Source of the DNA: CAYQJS01 sp964417895
Lineage (GTDB): Bacteria; Chloroflexota; UBA6077; SHYK01
Reading direction: 5' to 3'
DNA: 64,000 nt
Assembly: GCA_964417895.1 (NCBI GenBank)
Contig: CAYQJS010000013.1
Location: 1-64,000, forward strand
Of the stretch, positions 41,972 to 50,402 are shown piece after piece. Numbering within the stretch: the first letter of the stretch is position 1; every line of letters begins with the position of its first letter. A program made the position numbers and the translations under genes. The notes beneath the pieces were generated by a model. The model ran no database searches. It was given only the letters and a program-made list of their open reading frames with translations, and had not been told where the DNA came from.

Positions 41972-43493
41972 ATGGCACTGTTAGATGCGTTGTGGCTTCC
42001 CGTCATGGGAATCTACACCCTCGCGCTCGTTTTTTTCCTCTGCGTCGGCCTCAATCTCCTGTACATGACGGCGCTCGCGTGGCGGCGTCCGCCACGGCAC
42101 AGCGCCCCGGGCCCCATGACTGACTTCCCTCACGTGACGATTCAGCTTCCGATCTTCAACGAGCTCTACGTCATTGAGCGGCTGATCAACGCGTCGTGCG
42201 GTCTTGACTGGCCGCGCGACCGACTCGAGATTCAGGTTCTGGACGATTCCACGGACGAGACGCAGTTTCTGGTCGCCCGCCTGGTCCGCCGCTGGGTTGA
42301 AAAGGGCTTCAACATTACGCACGTTCGTCGCTCCGACCGATTGGGATACAAAGCCGGCGCCCTGGAAGCGGGTCTCCACAGGGCACGTGGCGAGTTCATC
42401 GCCGTGTTCGATGCTGACTTCGTCCCCCCGCCGCATTTTCCAGGAGGCCATGCCCTATTTCTGCTACGAGCGGGTTGGCTTCGTACAAGCGCGGTGGGGA
42501 CACCTCAACCAGTCGTACTCCCTGCTCACCGAGCTGCAGTCCGTCGTCATCGACGCGCATTTCTTCGTCGATCAAGTAGCGCGCAACCGCGGCGGGTACT
42601 TCATGAACTTCAACGGGACAGCGGGAGTCTGGCGGCGGGCAGCAATCGCCGATGCAGGCGGATGGGAGCACGACACCCTGGCGGAGGACCTTGACCTGAG
42701 CTATCGGGCGCAACTGCGGGGCTGGGAGGCGGTATACCTCCCCGATGTCGTCGTTTACGCAGAGCTGCCGGTTACGGTTGCCGCGTTTCGGTCGCAACAG
42801 CGTCGGTGGGCCGCGGGAAGCTTCGCCTGCGCCATTAAGCTGCTCCCCAAGGTCCTCGCCGCGCCGGTGTCAGTTGGCGTGAAGGTGCAAGCGGCGCTCC
42901 ATCTGATGGGATATGGCAGCCACCTCTGTCTCCTCGCCATGTTTTTGCTTCAGCCTTTTCTCATCACGTACTCCCAACGGTTCTCCCCGCAGACTTCGCC
43001 TCTCCTCGCCTCGCCGTTCTGGCTGCTCCTGGCCACTCTCCCCGCTCTCGCGCCTGGGGTGTATCTGGCCTATGCCCAATGGCGTGCCAACGGCCAGTTG
43101 TTCCAGCGGGTCCCCTACATCCTGGGGGCTTCGGTCCTGGGGGCGGGCATTATGCTGACGGTTGTCGGCGCTCTCGCTCGCGTGCTCAACGGGAAGCATC
43201 TGGCTTTCGAGCGGACACCCAAGTATGGGATTGCCCGCCAGTCGGATTCGTGGGATGGCAAGCGATACGCTCTCGGGGTCGATCCTTTACTGGCCCCCGA
43301 GCTGCTCCTGGCCTGCTTCAGCTTCGGAAGCGTCGCCTATGCCGCCGCGCTCAAAAGCTGGGGCAGCCTCTTCTACACGGGCTACTTCCTGCTGGGCCTG
43401 CTGTTCATCGTTGGCATGAGCTTCATCCAGTTGAGTGTCCCGGTCCTTCCGCGGGTGCTTGCCTCTTCTCCCTCGGCGAACCGCGACTCATAA
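41972..43493 (+). pseudogene. Cellulose-synthase-like GT2 glycosyltransferase with a frameshift
   Basis: Start ATG 41972. The first part (to ~42430) has an N-terminal membrane helix (MGIYTLALVFFLCVGLNLLY), then IQLPIFNELYVIERLI, VLDDSTDET and AVFDADFVPPP. At a run of six C (42423-42429) the frame must shift +1 to continue with RIFQEAMPYFCYERVGFVQ, then DLDLSYRAQLRGWE and the acceptor-site QQRRWAAGS, followed by four or five transmembrane helices. Processive beta-glycan synthase architecture, ~507 residues if joined. One C too many explains it: a sequencing error, a pseudogene, or a phase-variable tract. Confidence 0.82.
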
Positions 43494-43537
43494 TAATCAC
43501 GCCATCCGAGTCGTACCTGGGAGCGTATGAGGGGTAG

Positions 43538-44119
43538 ATGGACGTAGCGTCGGCATCGGACGAGGCGCTTATTCGTCGCATCGAGGACCGTGACCAGGGC
43601 GCGCTGGACGAGGTCTATCGGCGCCACGTCCGCGCCATCTATGGGCTAACGTTCCGCATCCTGGGCGAAGCGGCGACCGCGGAAGACGTCGTACAGGAAG
43701 TGTTTCTGAAGCTGTGGCGCCAACCAGCTAGCTACAACCCGGAGCGCGGCTCCCTGAGCTCATGGCTCCTGGGTGTGGCGCATAACCGCGCCATAGATGT
43801 CCTGCGGCGGCGCCGAACCCATCCGGAACAGCTCCTTCCTGATCCGTCGGAATTTGAGATCGTCGCAAACGGTACCGTTGACCCAGTGGATGCGGCTGGG
43901 CTTCATGAGGCGTCTGAGGCTGTGCGCCGTGCCCTGACCCGGATACCCCCAGAACAACGCCGCGCGATCGAGATGGCGTTCTTCGAGGGCAAGACGCATG
44001 TCGAGATCTCAGAGGAGCTTGGCGAGCCTCTGGGGACCGCCAAGACGAGAATACGATTGGGAATGCGGAAGCTCCGAACGTTGCTGGAAGCTGAGGGGAA
44101 AGTGACTCGGGCCCTATGA
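43538..44119 (+). CDS. ECF-family RNA polymerase sigma factor
   Basis: 193 residues. Region 2 has ALDEVYRRHVRAIYGLTFRILGEAATAEDVVQEVFLKLWR and region 4 has RIPPEQRRAIEMAFFEGKTH followed by the helix-turn-helix EISEELGEPLGTAKTRIRLG; this is the SigK/SigW-like zinc-ribbon-anti-sigma group. It would direct RNA polymerase to envelope-stress promoters. It overlaps the anti-sigma gene by 4 nt (ATGA), the standard layout, and sits 45 bp after the frameshifted GT2. Confidence 0.92.
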   Translation: MDVASASDEALIRRIEDRDQGALDEVYRRHVRAIYGLTFRILGEAATAEDVVQEVFLKLWRQPASYNPERGSLSSWLLGVAHNRAIDVLRRRRTHPEQLLPDPSEFEIVANGTVDPVDAAGLHEASEAVRRALTRIPPEQRRAIEMAFFEGKTHVEISEELGEPLGTAKTRIRLGMRKLRTLLEAEGKVTRAL

Positions 44120-44922
44120 ACTGCGAGGAAGTCCGCGAGCTGATCGAGCTTTATGCTCTCGGCGCCCTCCCACAGGACGAGGCGCTCGGTGTGCACGCCC
44201 ATCTGCGGGAGTGCGCGGAGTGTCGCGCGCATGCTGAGGACGGCCAGCGATTGGCGCAGCTCCTTCGGCTCACACCTCCGGAGCTTGATCCGCCCGCTGG
44301 CCTGCGCGCAAGGGTTCTCGCCGCGGCGCCGTCCGAGCGGGAGGACGAGGGCGCAAGCGATCGAGCACCCGCCGGCGTTGCCCAAAATCCTCTGGCATGG
44401 CTCTTCGCGCGGCCCGTTAGCCGCTGGGCGGCGGCCGCGGCGGTCCTCCCGCTCATGCTGAGTGGCTGGCTGGCTCTCCAGATGATGATGATGCGGGCCG
44501 AGGTGGAGGCCACAGCCCGAACGCTGACTGAGACGTGGCGCACGGCGCAGGATGCGACAGAGCTCATGGGAAAGGTGGTCCAAGCCGGGGGCGAAATGAC
44601 GCCCCTGCAGAGTACCGCGATGGCCCCTGGTGCTACGGGGACGCTGTACTACATGCCTGGCGAGAGCAAGGGAGTGCTCCTAGTCCAGGGCCTGCCCGAA
44701 CCCGCGCCCGGAATGGTGTACCAATGCTGGCTCTGGCGCGGTGAAGAGCGCATGAGCGCTGGAACGTTCTATCGGGAAGATGACGGTCGAGGGATGCTCG
44801 TGGTTACGGCACCGATGCCGTTGCGGTCGCTGGATGTGGTTCGTATAACCGACGAGCCGCATGGCGGGAGCGCTGAGCCTCGAGGCCAGCCGTACCTGTG
44901 GGGGCGACTCAAGGGCGCCTGA
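44116..44922 (+). CDS. Membrane anti-sigma factor with zinc-binding ZAS domain and RskA-like C-terminus
   Basis: 268 residues. The cytoplasmic zinc anti-sigma domain carries HAHLRECAEC (His-x3-Cys-x2-Cys) plus the upstream Cys3 in MNCEEVRELIELYALGAL. One transmembrane segment follows (WAAAAAVLPLMLSGWLALQM, ~108-128), then an extracytoplasmic RskA-type domain (GTLYYMPGESKGVLLVQGLP, YQCWLWRGEERMSAGTF). It holds the preceding sigma factor until a surface or redox signal triggers release. It converges on the HMG-CoA lyase gene with a 14-nt overlap. Confidence 0.9.
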   Translation: MNCEEVRELIELYALGALPQDEALGVHAHLRECAECRAHAEDGQRLAQLLRLTPPELDPPAGLRARVLAAAPSEREDEGASDRAPAGVAQNPLAWLFARPVSRWAAAAAVLPLMLSGWLALQMMMMRAEVEATARTLTETWRTAQDATELMGKVVQAGGEMTPLQSTAMAPGATGTLYYMPGESKGVLLVQGLPEPAPGMVYQCWLWRGEERMSAGTFYREDDGRGMLVVTAPMPLRSLDVVRITDEPHGGSAEPRGQPYLWGRLKGA

Positions 44923-45832
44923 GCGCTCGGGCGGACGTTCCGGCCCGCAGCATGCGGCTGGGCACGTCGTGACCAACGAGGTCGCGCAGCAGGCCGGCGC
45001 ACATGGTCAGGGTATCCACGTCCACCCCCGTACCGACCCCCATACTCTCCAGCATGTGAACCATGTCCTCCGTGCAAACGTTGCCCGTTGCGCCCGGTGC
45101 GAACGGGCATGCGCCGATGCCCCCGACCGACGCGTCGAACCGCGCGACGCCGCCGGCGACCCCGGCGAGCACGTTGGCGAGACCCAGGCCACGCGTATCG
45201 TGGAAATGCAGGCCGATTGACAGGTCCGGCCACCGCCGACGCAACTCGTCGATCAGGCGGGCGACGAGCAGAGGATTCGCGACCCCGATGGTGTCGGCGT
45301 ACGCGATTTCGTCCGCGCCGACGTCGATGAGGCGGTCGGTCACCTCGACAACCGCGCGAGGCGCGACCTCCCCTTCGTAAGGACATCCGTAGCACACTGA
45401 CAGGCCAACCGCGGCTCTCTTGCCTGCCGCGCGCGCGGTTTCCGCAATTGCGCGGTAATTCGCCACGGAGTCCGCGATGCTCATGTTGAGATTGCGCTGG
45501 TTGAAGCTCTCAGTGGCGCTCAGGACGACGTTCAGCTCGTCCGCGCCGGCCGCAACGGCCCGCTCGGCGCCGCGGACGTTGGGGACCAGCGCCGAGTAGG
45601 AGACACCCGGGATCCGCTCTATTGATCGCATCACTTCTTCAGCGTCAGCCATCGATGGCATGACGCGTGGGTGGACGAAAGATGTCACTTCGATCCTGCG
45701 GAGCCCCGTGCGCGAAAGGGCATTGACGAGGCGGATCTTGCTGGCCGTGGGGATGGTGGCCCCCTCCGACTGGAGGCCGTCGCGCGGGCCTACCTCAGTG
45801 ATAAACGCCGACACAGGAAGCTGCGGCAGCAT
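44909..45832 (-). CDS. Hydroxymethylglutaryl-CoA lyase
   Basis: 307 residues, TIM barrel. Motifs: ITEVGPRDGLQSE with the metal-binding Asp and catalytic Arg, LGLHFHDTRG-like GLHFHDTRGLGLANV with the His-x-His ligands, and the signature loop GGIGACPFAPGATGNVCTED with the active-site Cys. It cleaves HMG-CoA to acetyl-CoA and acetoacetate in leucine catabolism. The close relative of citramalyl-CoA lyases makes exact specificity uncertain. The flavin reductase gene is 2 nt upstream in the same direction. Confidence 0.88.
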   Translation of the reverse strand: MLPQLPVSAFITEVGPRDGLQSEGATIPTASKIRLVNALSRTGLRRIEVTSFVHPRVMPSMADAEEVMRSIERIPGVSYSALVPNVRGAERAVAAGADELNVVLSATESFNQRNLNMSIADSVANYRAIAETARAAGKRAAVGLSVCYGCPYEGEVAPRAVVEVTDRLIDVGADEIAYADTIGVANPLLVARLIDELRRRWPDLSIGLHFHDTRGLGLANVLAGVAGGVARFDASVGGIGACPFAPGATGNVCTEDMVHMLESMGVGTGVDVDTLTMCAGLLRDLVGHDVPSRMLRAGTSARALRRP

Positions 45833-45834
45833 CG

Positions 45835-46320
45835 CTACGTCGGGTCGGCGAGGCGAGCGTATGCGCTCTGGTAGAAGATCAACGGAGTTCCGTCAGCGAT
45901 GCCCCCGTCGACCACCTCGCCGATGAAGATCGTGTGGGTGCCGAACTCGAAGGACCCGGCCACACGACAGTCGAGATAGGCCAGGGCTTCGTCCAGGATG
46001 GGGGCGCCTGTCTCCCCGCGGTGGTAGGGCACTCCCTCGAGGCTGGCCTCTGGCGTATCCGGCCGCGCGCACGTTCTCGACAACGCCTCCTGGTCGGCTG
46101 TCAAGATGTTCACGCCAAAGACCCCAGCCGCGGACAGAATCCTGTGGGTGATGGCCTCCCTGTTCACGCAGATCAGGACCGAAATGGGCTCGAGCGAGAC
46201 CGACGTGAACGAGTTGGCGGTCATTCCGCGCACTTCGCCGTCGTGGGCGGTAGTAACGACCGTCACGCCAGTCGCGAAGCGGCCCACGATCGAGCGGAAC
46301 TCGTCCCTGGTGGTGGGCAC
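45835..46320 (-). CDS. Flavin reductase (FMN-binding, HpaC-like)
   Basis: 161 residues from the GTG at 46320, with GGGGAGG 4 nt upstream. The split-barrel fold is shown by FRSIVGRFATGVTVVTTAHD, GMTANSFTSVSLEPISVLICVN-type block (GMTANSFTSVSLEPIS), and FGVNILTADQEALS. It supplies reduced FMN or FAD to a two-component monooxygenase. No monooxygenase partner is adjacent, so it may serve one elsewhere. Probably an operon with the HMG-CoA lyase gene. Confidence 0.88.
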   Translation of the reverse strand: MPTTRDEFRSIVGRFATGVTVVTTAHDGEVRGMTANSFTSVSLEPISVLICVNREAITHRILSAAGVFGVNILTADQEALSRTCARPDTPEASLEGVPYHRGETGAPILDEALAYLDCRVAGSFEFGTHTIFIGEVVDGGIADGTPLIFYQSAYARLADPT

Positions 46321-46454
46321 TCGCCTCCCCTTAAGCGACTGTTCGTTTCGGAATGGGAACGGGCCCGAATGGGCGCGGCGGCAATAATATACCGGGCAGG
46401 TAGGTTGCTTGCGGGGGTGCAGCGGAGCCCGGGGGTGCGTCACGGGCGCGGTGA

Positions 46455-46460
46455 TACAAT
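46455..46460 (+). promoter_or_regulatory. -10-like TACAAT upstream of the VOC gene
   Basis: TACAAT preceded by GTGA, 34 bp before the start codon, with GGAGGGG closer to the start as ribosome-binding site. The -35 is not clear. Confidence 0.4.
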
Positions 46461-46494
46461 CGCCGGCACTTCAGCGCGACGGAGGGGAGCTGCA

Positions 46495-47418
46495 ATGTCG
46501 CAATGCTTCGCGCAGCAGATCGATCACTACGTGACCGCGATGCAGGACCTGGATCGCGCCGAGAGTTTTTACTGCAATCTCCTGGGGGGCAAGGTCAAAC
46601 GCAAGCGTGTGGATTACGGCCGAGAACCCGAGGCGGACCCCTTTGGCACCCGTCCGCCTTCCATGTTCGTCCAGCTCGGGCCCATCGAGCTCGGGCTCTT
46701 CGGGGATGAGCTCTACGGGCTGCCGTATCGGAAGCACAATCGGGGCATTCCGCGCTGGGCCTACGAAGTGGCTTCCGAGGACTTCCCCAAGCTTCTGGGG
46801 AGGCTCCGGGCAGCAAACGTCAGCTTCGACGGACCGGACAGCGAGGGTGACGACGCCTCGCACGTCTGGTTGCACGATCCTGAGGGGAATTTTGTTGAGC
46901 TCGTGGATCGCGGCACACCCAAGCGACGGGCGCAAGACGACGTCGAGTTCATCCGGCTGGACCGGGTGGAGTACGAGTCCGTCGACCTCCCGGAGACAGA
47001 GGCGTTTTACACCGGTGCGATGGGGTTCGAGGTGGCGCGTCGAGGCCGGTCGCCGGAAGGCCACCCGTGCATCGATTTCCGGCTGCCAACCTCCGGCCAG
47101 CGTTTTCGCTTTCACCGCGTAGAGCGGCCCTCGATTCAGACTACGGCGACGTTCCGCGGCAACCACCTGGCCTTCTACGTTGCCAGAGACGACTTCGAGC
47201 CCGCCTGTCTCCAGCTGGAAGAGCATGGGGTCATCCAGCACGATGAGCGAGGAGACTCCGTTCACGGGGACCTGCGCATCGTGCGCCGGGGTGAAGGCCA
47301 GGGCGAGGGGACGTACTTCACGGATCCGAGCGGGTACAAGCTGCAGTACATCGCCCACGCGGGCACGTATCTTGACGAGACGCCCGCGCGCGGGCGCGCA
47401 AGCCACCAGGCCAATTGA
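46495..47418 (+). CDS. Tandem VOC-superfamily (extradiol dioxygenase-like) protein
   Basis: 307 residues from the ATG at 46495. Two glyoxalase/bleomycin/dioxygenase modules: the first (~5-145) begins QQIDHYVTAMQDLDRAESFY and ends HVWLHDPEGNFVELVD; the second (~155-300) begins RLDRVEYESVDLPETEAFY and ends GTYFTDPSGYKLQYIA. Candidate metal ligands: His10 and Glu135 in module 1; in module 2 the first His is Glu (DRVEYES), so only one module may hold a metal. Reaction unknown: dioxygenase, isomerase or lyase chemistry. Confidence 0.82.
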   Translation: MSQCFAQQIDHYVTAMQDLDRAESFYCNLLGGKVKRKRVDYGREPEADPFGTRPPSMFVQLGPIELGLFGDELYGLPYRKHNRGIPRWAYEVASEDFPKLLGRLRAANVSFDGPDSEGDDASHVWLHDPEGNFVELVDRGTPKRRAQDDVEFIRLDRVEYESVDLPETEAFYTGAMGFEVARRGRSPEGHPCIDFRLPTSGQRFRFHRVERPSIQTTATFRGNHLAFYVARDDFEPACLQLEEHGVIQHDERGDSVHGDLRIVRRGEGQGEGTYFTDPSGYKLQYIAHAGTYLDETPARGRASHQAN

Positions 47419-47469
47419 TCAACCTAAAGCCGGAGAAATTCATGACCCGTCGCGTGGCGGTGGCCGACT

Positions 47470-47607
47470 GCCCCTCTCCTACCGCAGTGGGAGAGGCTGG
47501 GTGAGGGCGCCTCCAACGCTGGCTCGGTTCTAATGCCGGAGCGCCATTGGTCACCGGGGTAGCGGGCTGCCCTCACCCGATCCTCTTCGCGGGAGTGGGA
47601 GAGGCAT
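47470..47607. repeat. Composite twin-hairpin repeat, family C, copy 2
   Basis: Left hairpin CCCCTCTCCTACCGCAGTGG then GAGAGGCTGGGTGAGGGC; right hairpin GCCCTCACCCGATCCTCTTC then GCGGGAGTGGGAGAGGC, ~60 bp apart, with inverted GGTGAGGGC/GCCCTCACC facing each other. It fills the gap between the VOC gene and the binding-protein gene. Confidence 0.75.
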
Positions 47608-47635
47608 GACCCGCTACGCGCGGAGGAGGTGTGTG

Positions 47636-49354
47636 ATGGCTGCATGGAGGATCTTCCCGCGCGCGTGGATTGTCCTCGTCCTCCTGGGGACATCGTGCGC
47701 TGGGCGGCCGGACGCGGCTAGCTCGACGACCGGGACGGCCGGAGGTAGCCCGTCGGCTGCCCCGAAACGAGTGGTGGCCGCCATCATGAGCGAGCCCCAG
47801 ATCGTCTCGTGGAAACTCAGCGCAGGGGACAACGTCCGCGCGGGTCTCGACACCGTCGAGCCCCTCGTTCACGTTGGTCTCAGCCTCCAGGACGATCAGG
47901 GCCGCCTTCAGCCGGTGCTAGCGGCAGAGGTTCCTTCTGTCGAGAATGGACTGTGGCGGATTGCGTCGGACGGCCGCATGGAGACGACCTGGAAGATCAG
48001 AGCGAACGCCGCGTGGCACGACGGCACGCCCTTGACCAGCGCGGATCTCGTGTTCAGCGCTGCCGTGCAGCGCGACCGCGAGCTGCCCGCGTTCCGCGAC
48101 GCGCGCTTTCGTTTCGTCGAGAGTGTCGAGGCGCCCGACGAGCGGAGCGTGCTCCTTCGATGGAGCCAGCCCTTCATCGACGCCGATGCCATGTTCGGCA
48201 GCGACTTGTTGCCGAAGCATCTTCTCGATCGGACCTACTCGGAAGCGAAGGTTGGTCTCATCGACCTCCCCTACTGGAGCACCGAGTTCGTGGGGACCGG
48301 GCCCTATCGGCTGCGTGACTTCGTGCGCGGGAGCCATCTCCTGCTGGAGGCAAACGAGCAGTACGTGCTTGGCCGGCCGAGGATCGATGCGATCGAGGTG
48401 AAGTTCATCGCGGATTCGAACACACTGGTTGCCAACATCATGGCCGGAGCGGTGGAGCTGACGCTCGGGCGCAGCATCTCCGTCGAACAGGGTGTCCTCA
48501 TCCGCGATCGCTGGCGTGACGGCAAGATCGGCGTGGCCCTGGTCAATCTGCTCCGCGTCTTCCCGCAGTTCGTGAATCCCGATCCGCCGGTCGTTCTGGA
48601 TGTGCGCTTCCGGAGAGCGCTCCTGCACGCCATCAACCGGCAGGAGATGGTGGATACCCTCCAGGCGGGTCTCATTCCCGTGGCACATAGCTTCCTGAAC
48701 CCGGGGGTCTCACCGTATCGGCACATCGAAGAGCGGGACGTCGTGCGGTATGACTTCGATCTCCGACGGACAGCCCAGCTGCTGGAGGTTCTAGGCTACG
48801 CCAGGGGGGCGGATGGCATGTTCCGCGATGCCGCGAACCAACCCCTGGCCCTCGACATTCAGGTGAGCGCGTCGCAGGAGATCAACGTCCGGTCGGCGTT
48901 CGCTGTCGCCGACTACTGGCAGCGATCGGGGGTGGCGGCGAGGCCAGTTGTTGAGCCTACACAGATGTCGGGCGCTGAGCGACGCGAGTACATCGCCGCG
49001 CGCCCTGCGTTCCTCCTCACGCGACAAGAAAGCGACGTCAGTGGGCTGCCTCGCCTCCACGGGTCTGAGACCCCCCTGCCCGAGAACAACTTTGTCGGCG
49101 GCAACACCGCTCGCTACATGAACTCAGAGTTCGATACGCTGTTGGACCGGCTCTTCACGACGGTGCCCCGCCCCGAGCGCGCAGACGTCCTTCGGCAGAT
49201 CATCCACCACATCTCGGACCAACTCATCATGCTGCCGCTCTATTACGGCGCGGAGCCGGCCGCCATCGGGCACCGCCTCGTGAACGTGGGAGTCAAGCCG
49301 AGCGGTGGGACACAGGCTGGAACGCCACCGAGTGGGACGTCAAGTGAGGGCTAA
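47636..49354 (+). CDS. Oligopeptide-type solute-binding lipoprotein (SBP_bac_5)
   Basis: 572 residues from the ATG at 47636 (GGAGGTGT upstream). Lipoprotein signal RAWIVLVLLGTSC, then a Ser/Thr/Gly linker. The family 5 fold is shown by TTWKIRANAAWHDGTPLTSADLVFS, STEFVGTGPYRLRDFVRG and DVRFRRALLHAINRQEMV. It would deliver peptides or other solutes to an ABC importer, but no permease or ATPase genes are adjacent, so it is an orphan. The ligand cannot be predicted. Confidence 0.88.
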   Translation: MAAWRIFPRAWIVLVLLGTSCAGRPDAASSTTGTAGGSPSAAPKRVVAAIMSEPQIVSWKLSAGDNVRAGLDTVEPLVHVGLSLQDDQGRLQPVLAAEVPSVENGLWRIASDGRMETTWKIRANAAWHDGTPLTSADLVFSAAVQRDRELPAFRDARFRFVESVEAPDERSVLLRWSQPFIDADAMFGSDLLPKHLLDRTYSEAKVGLIDLPYWSTEFVGTGPYRLRDFVRGSHLLLEANEQYVLGRPRIDAIEVKFIADSNTLVANIMAGAVELTLGRSISVEQGVLIRDRWRDGKIGVALVNLLRVFPQFVNPDPPVVLDVRFRRALLHAINRQEMVDTLQAGLIPVAHSFLNPGVSPYRHIEERDVVRYDFDLRRTAQLLEVLGYARGADGMFRDAANQPLALDIQVSASQEINVRSAFAVADYWQRSGVAARPVVEPTQMSGAERREYIAARPAFLLTRQESDVSGLPRLHGSETPLPENNFVGGNTARYMNSEFDTLLDRLFTTVPRPERADVLRQIIHHISDQLIMLPLYYGAEPAAIGHRLVNVGVKPSGGTQAGTPPSGTSSEG

Positions 49355-49383
49355 GCGGTGGTACGGTTCATCGGGCCGCTACG

Positions 49384-50100
49384 CTACACCGCGACTGCCC
49401 GGCCCTCCGCTCGCCGGGTGAGACCCGCGAACGTCACGCCGAGCACAGTCCAGAACAGCGTCAGCCCCAAGAGTGACAGGGCTCGAAAGCTCGAGATGAT
49501 CTCGCCGGGAATGTTGATGGCGTCCGGATTGACGGGCATGAGGGCGTAGACCGCGGCGGCGAAGATCGCCAGAAACGCGATGGCCGCCAGCGAGGAGCCG
49601 GCGCCTGGCCCACGGGCTCGGGACAACTGTCGCGCGAGCCAGACCGCAGCCGCCGCTCCCACCACTGAGAGCGCCAACAAGCTCACATACAGCGCCTGTC
49701 GATACGCGATCGTCTCCGTGTCGCCCACGCCCGGCGGATTCGCCGGGTATTTCAAGAAGGGAAACAGGCCAACGGCCCAATATCCCGCGATGGCCAGGAC
49801 AATGGCTCGGCGCGGCGCCGTGGAGGCGGGAAGCCACCGCCGTGCCAGTTGATAGACCACGGCGAACAGCATCGCCCACGTTACGCCATACAGAATGAAC
49901 CCGAGCACGAGGCCTACCCGCTGCACTTCCCGGCTAACGACGGGCGCTTCGTCCGAAGCGTGCATTTGCTCTTCGATAGCGATGGCCTGGTCGATCAGTG
50001 GCTCGGTGGCGACGAGGTGAAGCGCCGACGCCACGATGGCCGCGGCGACCCCCGCCAGGAACGCGCGCCCGAGTGTCGAGCTAAAGGAGGGTTCACTCAC
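49384..50100 (-). CDS. cbtA: CbtA family cobalt-transport-associated membrane protein
   Basis: 238 residues with about six transmembrane segments (AFLAGVAAAIVASALHLVA, LVLGFILYGVTWAMLFAVVY, AIVLAIAGYWAVGLFPFLKY and others). FPFLKYPANPPGVGDTETIAYRQALY is the characteristic CbtA signature. CbtAB is predicted to import cobalt for cobalamin synthesis. It lies 10 bp after cbtB on the same strand, giving the usual cbtBA order. Confidence 0.88.
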   Translation of the reverse strand: MSEPSFSSTLGRAFLAGVAAAIVASALHLVATEPLIDQAIAIEEQMHASDEAPVVSREVQRVGLVLGFILYGVTWAMLFAVVYQLARRWLPASTAPRRAIVLAIAGYWAVGLFPFLKYPANPPGVGDTETIAYRQALYVSLLALSVVGAAAAVWLARQLSRARGPGAGSSLAAIAFLAIFAAAVYALMPVNPDAINIPGEIISSFRALSLLGLTLFWTVLGVTFAGLTRRAEGRAVAV

Positions 50101-50110
50101 TGAGAGCCCC

Positions 50111-50311
50111 TCAATGGCAGGGAAATCCCGCTGCGTGGCGGGCGTCGTGGAGCAACTCGTGAATGAGGTTCATGTCGAAGGCGGCGGTGCCCTGGACCAC
50201 GCTCAAAAGGTAACCCTGGTCGAGACCCAGGACATAGAACGCGAACAGCCCCACGAGTCCCGCCGCGATGAGCCGTCGGTTGCCGATTTCGCCCGCCAGT
50301 ACGCGTGCCAT
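50111..50311 (-). CDS. cbtB: CbtB small membrane protein
   Basis: 66 residues: one transmembrane helix (LIAAGLVGLFAFYVLGLDQG) and the diagnostic C-terminal metal-binding tail HELLHDARHAAGFPCH. It is thought to bind cobalt for CbtA. GGGGGAGGTG lies just upstream of the start. It is preceded by an 18-bp perfect palindrome at 50350-50367 that may be an operator. Confidence 0.9.
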   Translation of the reverse strand: MARVLAGEIGNRRLIAAGLVGLFAFYVLGLDQGYLLSVVQGTAAFDMNLIHELLHDARHAAGFPCH

Positions 50312-50349
50312 AGCTCACCTCCCCCGAAATGATACGTGGCTCTACGGTA

Positions 50350-50367
50350 ACTGACGCCGGCGTCAGT
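50350..50367. promoter_or_regulatory. Perfect palindromic operator candidate for cbtBA
   Basis: ACTGACGCCGGCGTCAGT, an 18-bp perfect palindrome 39 bp upstream of cbtB. On the minus strand a -10-like TATCAT lies about 15 bp closer to the gene, so the palindrome would cover the -35 region. The gap (50312-50402) is too short for a cobalamin riboswitch, so a DNA-binding regulator is the likelier control. Confidence 0.6.
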
Positions 50368-50402
50368 CACCCCCCTTGTTTTAGTCCCCCAGCCTGAGGC
50401 GG

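Noticed and set aside
50312..50402. Cobalamin riboswitch upstream of cbtB
   Set aside because: The gap is 91 bp, less than half the needed length, and the B12-box is not seen.
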